A program made the translations under genes and the position numbers. DNA of 64,000 nucleotides. It comes from Lucifuga dentata (taxonomy: Eukaryota; Chordata; Actinopteri; Ophidiiformes; Bythitidae). How positions within the stretch are numbered: the first letter of the stretch is position 1; each line of letters opens with the position of its first letter. The stretch is taken from positions 100,533 through 164,532 of the forward strand of contig VXCM01002207.1 in NCBI GenBank assembly GCA_014773175.1, given 5' to 3'. The notes below the pieces were generated by a model. It was not told the origin of the DNA, did no database searches, and saw nothing but the letters and a program-made list of their open reading frames with translations. Of the stretch, positions 61,654 through 64,000 are shown one piece after another.

Positions 61654-63628
61654 CTGAACTCTCTGGTGAGGGCTAGTTCTCCAGTGTCAGTCCGGTAGAC
61701 GAGCTGAGCAGATTCATGAAAAATGTTTTTCCGGCTCTTTTTCTTTAGTCTGCAGCCGCTGGTGAAAGGAAGCAGGAAGTAGGTCCCAGAATTCAGCTCT
61801 CCTTTCCAAACATACTTCTGTAGAAAAAAAAAAAAAGGAATAGTAGAGAGAGTTAGAAGAATGGAATGCTGATGTACAGCTTCTAGACAGGCTCCAAAAA
61901 TGGAAGCTGTGTCTCATATAATGAATTGCAATCCTAAACATCCATGAAAACATGATAAAGTTTTGGCAACTCAGTACATCCATAATACCTGTGTTTTGTC
62001 TAAAATATTGCTAAATAAACCACTTCTGCAAAATGTTCTCATACCGCCTCTGACACATTGATTGTCCTGCTTTAATATCAAACCCCAAATTGAAGTAATA
62101 CAGTAACAAACATTTTGAACACTGACCTAGTTTATTGTTCAAGTCCATGCACATGTCACAACACACACAGACATACTTCATAGTCTCTTGACTCTGTGAA
62201 ACACACTAAAGTTGAGTCATCTTTGGTTTCACCAGCTGACATGACAAAAAGTGCTGTGTCCACCGTCATCCAGGATGAAGACTTGTCTGAAAAATAAAAA
62301 AACAGCACAGAAATATAAAACATAATATAAAGCTATATGAGCCTGCAGTGTACCACTGACGCATGGAATAAACTTCATTTCACAAAACAACAAGAGGCTG
62401 GCATGTTTCCTGAGAAAGCTGTGTGTTTTGGCCATTTTTTGGACCCAGAATTAAACTGTAGGAATGCCAGGATCTTGCAACCCAAATAAAGACAATTAAC
62501 TTGCTTAACTGAACAGAATAATGGATTTCAGGTGTGCTAACACAATTACAAAGCTGTCTCTAATAACCAGTTACCATTTAAACATGATTAAGGAGTTTAT
62601 CATTAGGACTCTAGAGTAATGGCTTCTGAAAATGGAGCTTTGCAGTTGAAAAATTCTTAATCTTTATTTAATCAGGTTGTCTCATTGAGATTGGAATCTC
62701 TTTTGCAAGAGAGACCTGATTACAAAAAAACATTTACAAGAACATAATCATCAACAGAAAAGACGCAATATACAATAAATAAGGAGTTTAAGAAAAACAA
62801 TTACAGAAATCATAAAAAACATCAGATAATAAAACTTTAAAATCATCAACTGAAGTGTAAGACTCCAGCTTGAGGGTTGTTTGCAGTTCATTCCATTTAA
62901 AAGGTGCATAGTACCTGAAGCCAGTTCTGCCAACATTAGTGCGTACATAAGGGAATAAATTAATTATACATCAGTCTTTTCCAGTAGAAAAAGAACATTC
63001 ACAACCTTTTTAATGTCTAGTTTATATATTTACACTTATTTAATGCAACCTTGATGAGTAATAGTATCAGTTTCTATCAAAAATTTTTGGGTGACTCCAT
63101 TTGAATGCTGTTGTATATGAATTGTTAAAAAAGGGAATAATTATCTAATACATATTAAATAGAGATAATTATATGTTTTTTTTTTTTTTGTAAGAGATTT
63201 TTGTGTGCAAAAGTCAGAACCACTGATAATCAATATAATTTACAGTGTAGACCAGCCAGTCTTCTGTTCTTCTGCTGTTTATGATATATGTAAAAGACAA
63301 AATCTAGAAATCTAGCTTCCCTGTGGCAACTAATAAGTTATCATTATCTATTATTATGATTGGTTGTAAGTCAAAATGTACCTCCTCTGCGCCTGAGGCT
63401 GAGTGGTTGGATGGTTAGGTAGACATTGCTTGTCTGAGGCAGGTNCCTCCTCTGCGCCTGAGGCTGAGTGGTTGGATGGTTAGGTAGACATTGCTTGTCT
63501 GAGGCAGGTGGAGTTGGTACTGTAGAGAACTGATACTTCCATCATCTTCCAAGAAGAAACAGCCCTTCATACAGCTATGATGCCATTCCTGGAACAAGGA
63601 ATAAGGTGTCTGCTCAACTGGTGGCACA
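59058..63628 (-). CDS. efcab7: EF-hand calcium-binding domain protein 7, C-terminal part (8 exons, 5' end outside window)
   Basis: EFCAB7 works with IQCE to hold the EVC-EVC2 complex at the base of the primary cilium, promoting Hedgehog signalling (known from mammals). Exons on the minus strand: 63628-63382, 62286-62177, 61817-61654, 61490-61357, 60644-60496, 60215-60006, 59482-59375, 59138-59058. All phases agree once a 64-nt assembly duplication in the first exon is discounted, giving about 378 residues of a protein about 629 long in human. Diagnostic matches are KGCFFLEDDG, VYLTIQPL, SWMTVDTALF, GCRLKKKS, a canonical EF-hand loop DLDGNGLLSLEE (calcium ligands D, D, N, S, E), LTRQGFIELNLMEA, ACPFLIDVHCEG, VTVHVNNEQSRNS and the terminal VCQHVLPINEKQDWTYSCV. 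The exons encoding the N-terminal EF-hands are beyond 64000. Confidence 0.95.
59375..59482 (-). CDS. efcab7: efcab7 penultimate exon
   Basis: 108 nt, phase 0 to 0. It encodes TNQKVTVHVNNEQSRNSC, then SNRG-like NSRGMSVFAVEVP and ARTKM. The acceptor is GTTGCAG|ACC and the donor ATG|GTATGA. Confidence 0.92.
59832..59891. repeat. isolated terminal fragment of the TTAA element family
   Basis: The stretch gggcttaaacatgctgaa followed by CTGGTATGGTTCTTTAA matches one terminus only. It lies in an efcab7 intron. Confidence 0.5.
60006..60215 (-). CDS. efcab7: efcab7 exon (ACPFLIDVHCEG segment)
   Basis: 210 nt, phase 0 to 0. It encodes ACPFLIDVHCEGAQPSVQP, KSITARAGAKALRGQDNVL and IYTYQGEHRISSLIANK. The acceptor is CTGTTAG|GCT and the donor AAG|GTAGAC. 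Confidence 0.92.
60496..60644 (-). CDS. efcab7: efcab7 exon (LTRQGF segment)
   Basis: 149 nt, phase 1 to 0. It encodes ENFDMRENQLTRQGFIELN, LMEATEKDGDPADLWVTLEA and MGYNRMLELVE. The donor GAG|GTGGTT is weak; the frame and the following exon (ACPF) support it over the GT three bases on. Confidence 0.93.
61357..61490 (-). CDS. efcab7: efcab7 exon with canonical EF-hand
   Basis: 134 nt, phase 2 to 1. It encodes EVLSDIFEMI, the calcium loop DLDGNGLLSLEE and EYNFFELRTSGEKC, very close to human EFCAB7. The acceptor is GCCACAG|GG and the donor AAAG|GTAATC. Confidence 0.96.
61624..61653. repeat. (CGCA)n/(CA)n microsatellite at efcab7 donor
   Basis: Reads (GT)n then (GCGT)n on the coding strand and begins with the donor GT itself. 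Confidence 0.9.
61654..61817 (-). CDS. efcab7: efcab7 exon (GCRLKKKS segment)
   Basis: 164 nt, phase 0 to 2. It encodes KYVWKGELNSGTYFLLP, GCRLKKKSRKN and AQLVYRTDTGELALTREF. The donor GT is the first unit of a (GT)n/(GCGT)n microsatellite. Confidence 0.93.
62177..62286 (-). CDS. efcab7: efcab7 exon (SWMTVDTALF segment)
   Basis: 110 nt, phase 1 to 0. It encodes DKSSSWMTVDTALFVMSAG and STLVCFTESRDYE, aligning with the human WLSVDTALYIL region. The acceptor is TTTTTCAG|AC and the donor GAA|GTATGT. Confidence 0.93.
63381..63509. other. assembly duplication, 64 nt twice around N at 63445
   Basis: Identical copies spanning the end and donor of an efcab7 exon, starting cctcctctgcgcctgaggct. Confidence 0.92.
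63382..63628 (-). CDS. efcab7: efcab7 exon, first in window (contains assembly duplication)
   Basis: Encodes VPPVEQTPYSLFQEWHHS, KGCFFLEDDGSISS and NVYLTIQPLSLRRRG. The acceptor is taken at AATGCAG|TG (63628), which gives phase 2 in; CCAG|GAATGG further in is an alternative. A 64-nt stretch is present twice around the N at 63445 (63381-63444 and 63446-63509). The written length of 247 nt becomes 182 nt without it, which fits phase 2 in and phase 1 out. The donor is GAG|GTACAT. Confidence 0.88.
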
Positions 63629-64000
63629 CTGCATTCATACAAAAAAAATTATCAGGCTTGGACCTAAATGTTTCTCTTTTACCTTACTTTAGCGAAAATA
63701 TCTAAGCAATTTTATTATGTGTGGAATCAGTTTAAATCCTGACACAATCCCAATAAACTACTTAGGAAAGTATTTGACAAGAAAATGCATTTATTCAATC
63801 AACAGAAACCAAAACTAATTTGCAGATCTTATTAAAAGGAGGACTGATCTTGTGATAGTGGAAGAATGTTTTGACAAAGAAAAGTGAATTAAACAGTCAA
63901 TCATAGTGAGGATGCTCACATGATTGACTAATAGAAACTTCTTCTTTCCTTTCGGCTTTCCCTTCAGGGGTCACCACAGCGAATCATCTGCCTCCATCTA
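63629..64000 (-). other. efcab7: efcab7 intron (part)
   Basis: No exon was recognised in the last 370 bases. The extreme end (from about 63947) is a dispersed fish repeat. Confidence 0.6.
63947..64000. repeat. dispersed teleost repeat, cut by window end
   Basis: The segments tcctttcggctttcccttca and ggggtcaccacagcgaatca are the opening of a repeat found throughout percomorph genomes. Only the first 50 or so bases are inside the window. Confidence 0.5.

Overview
This window is vertebrate nuclear DNA, most likely from a ray-finned fish and probably a percomorph teleost. Reasons: compact multi-exon genes with GT-AG introns, dense (CA)n, (CT)n and poly(A) tracts, many DNA-transposon relics, and the conserved gene order EFCAB7 - PGM1 - ROR1, which matches human chromosome 1p31. 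All three genes lie on the minus strand, so the biological reading order runs from base 64000 down to base 1.

Layout in gene order. (1) 63628-59058: the last eight coding exons of efcab7, an EF-hand protein of the ciliary base; its 5' exons lie beyond the window. (2) About 3.6 kb of intergenic DNA. (3) 55429-46674: a complete pgm1 gene, eleven coding exons giving 561 residues with all four catalytic loops of phosphoglucomutase. (4) About 11 kb of repeat-rich intergenic DNA. (5) 35326-35221: the signal-peptide exon of ror1, closed by a consensus GTGAGT donor. (6) 35220-1: no further ror1 exon was recognised, so the lower 35 kb is read as part of ror1 intron 1.

The non-coding part is shaped by mobile DNA. 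One TTAA-flanked family with inverted termini of about 90 bp occurs at least ten times, and one copy sits inside an older repeat. There is also a Tc1-like element with long inverted repeats, a broken pogo-like transposase start inside a pgm1 intron, and several weaker MITE candidates. Microsatellites abut or overlap splice sites in both pgm1 and efcab7.

Assembly quality matters here. Single N characters mark contig joins. At several of them the same 61-67 bp is present on both sides of the N, which breaks pgm1 exon 1 and one efcab7 exon. Leaving out one copy plus the N restores reading frame and splice phase exactly in both.

The three genes have separate known jobs (ciliary Hedgehog signalling, glucose-phosphate interconversion, Wnt5a receptor signalling); their linkage is conserved synteny, not an operon. 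I found no convincing new multi-gene system. The most open items are a protein-like open block at 43382-43629, paired hairpins at 30584-30654, and the TTAA element family.
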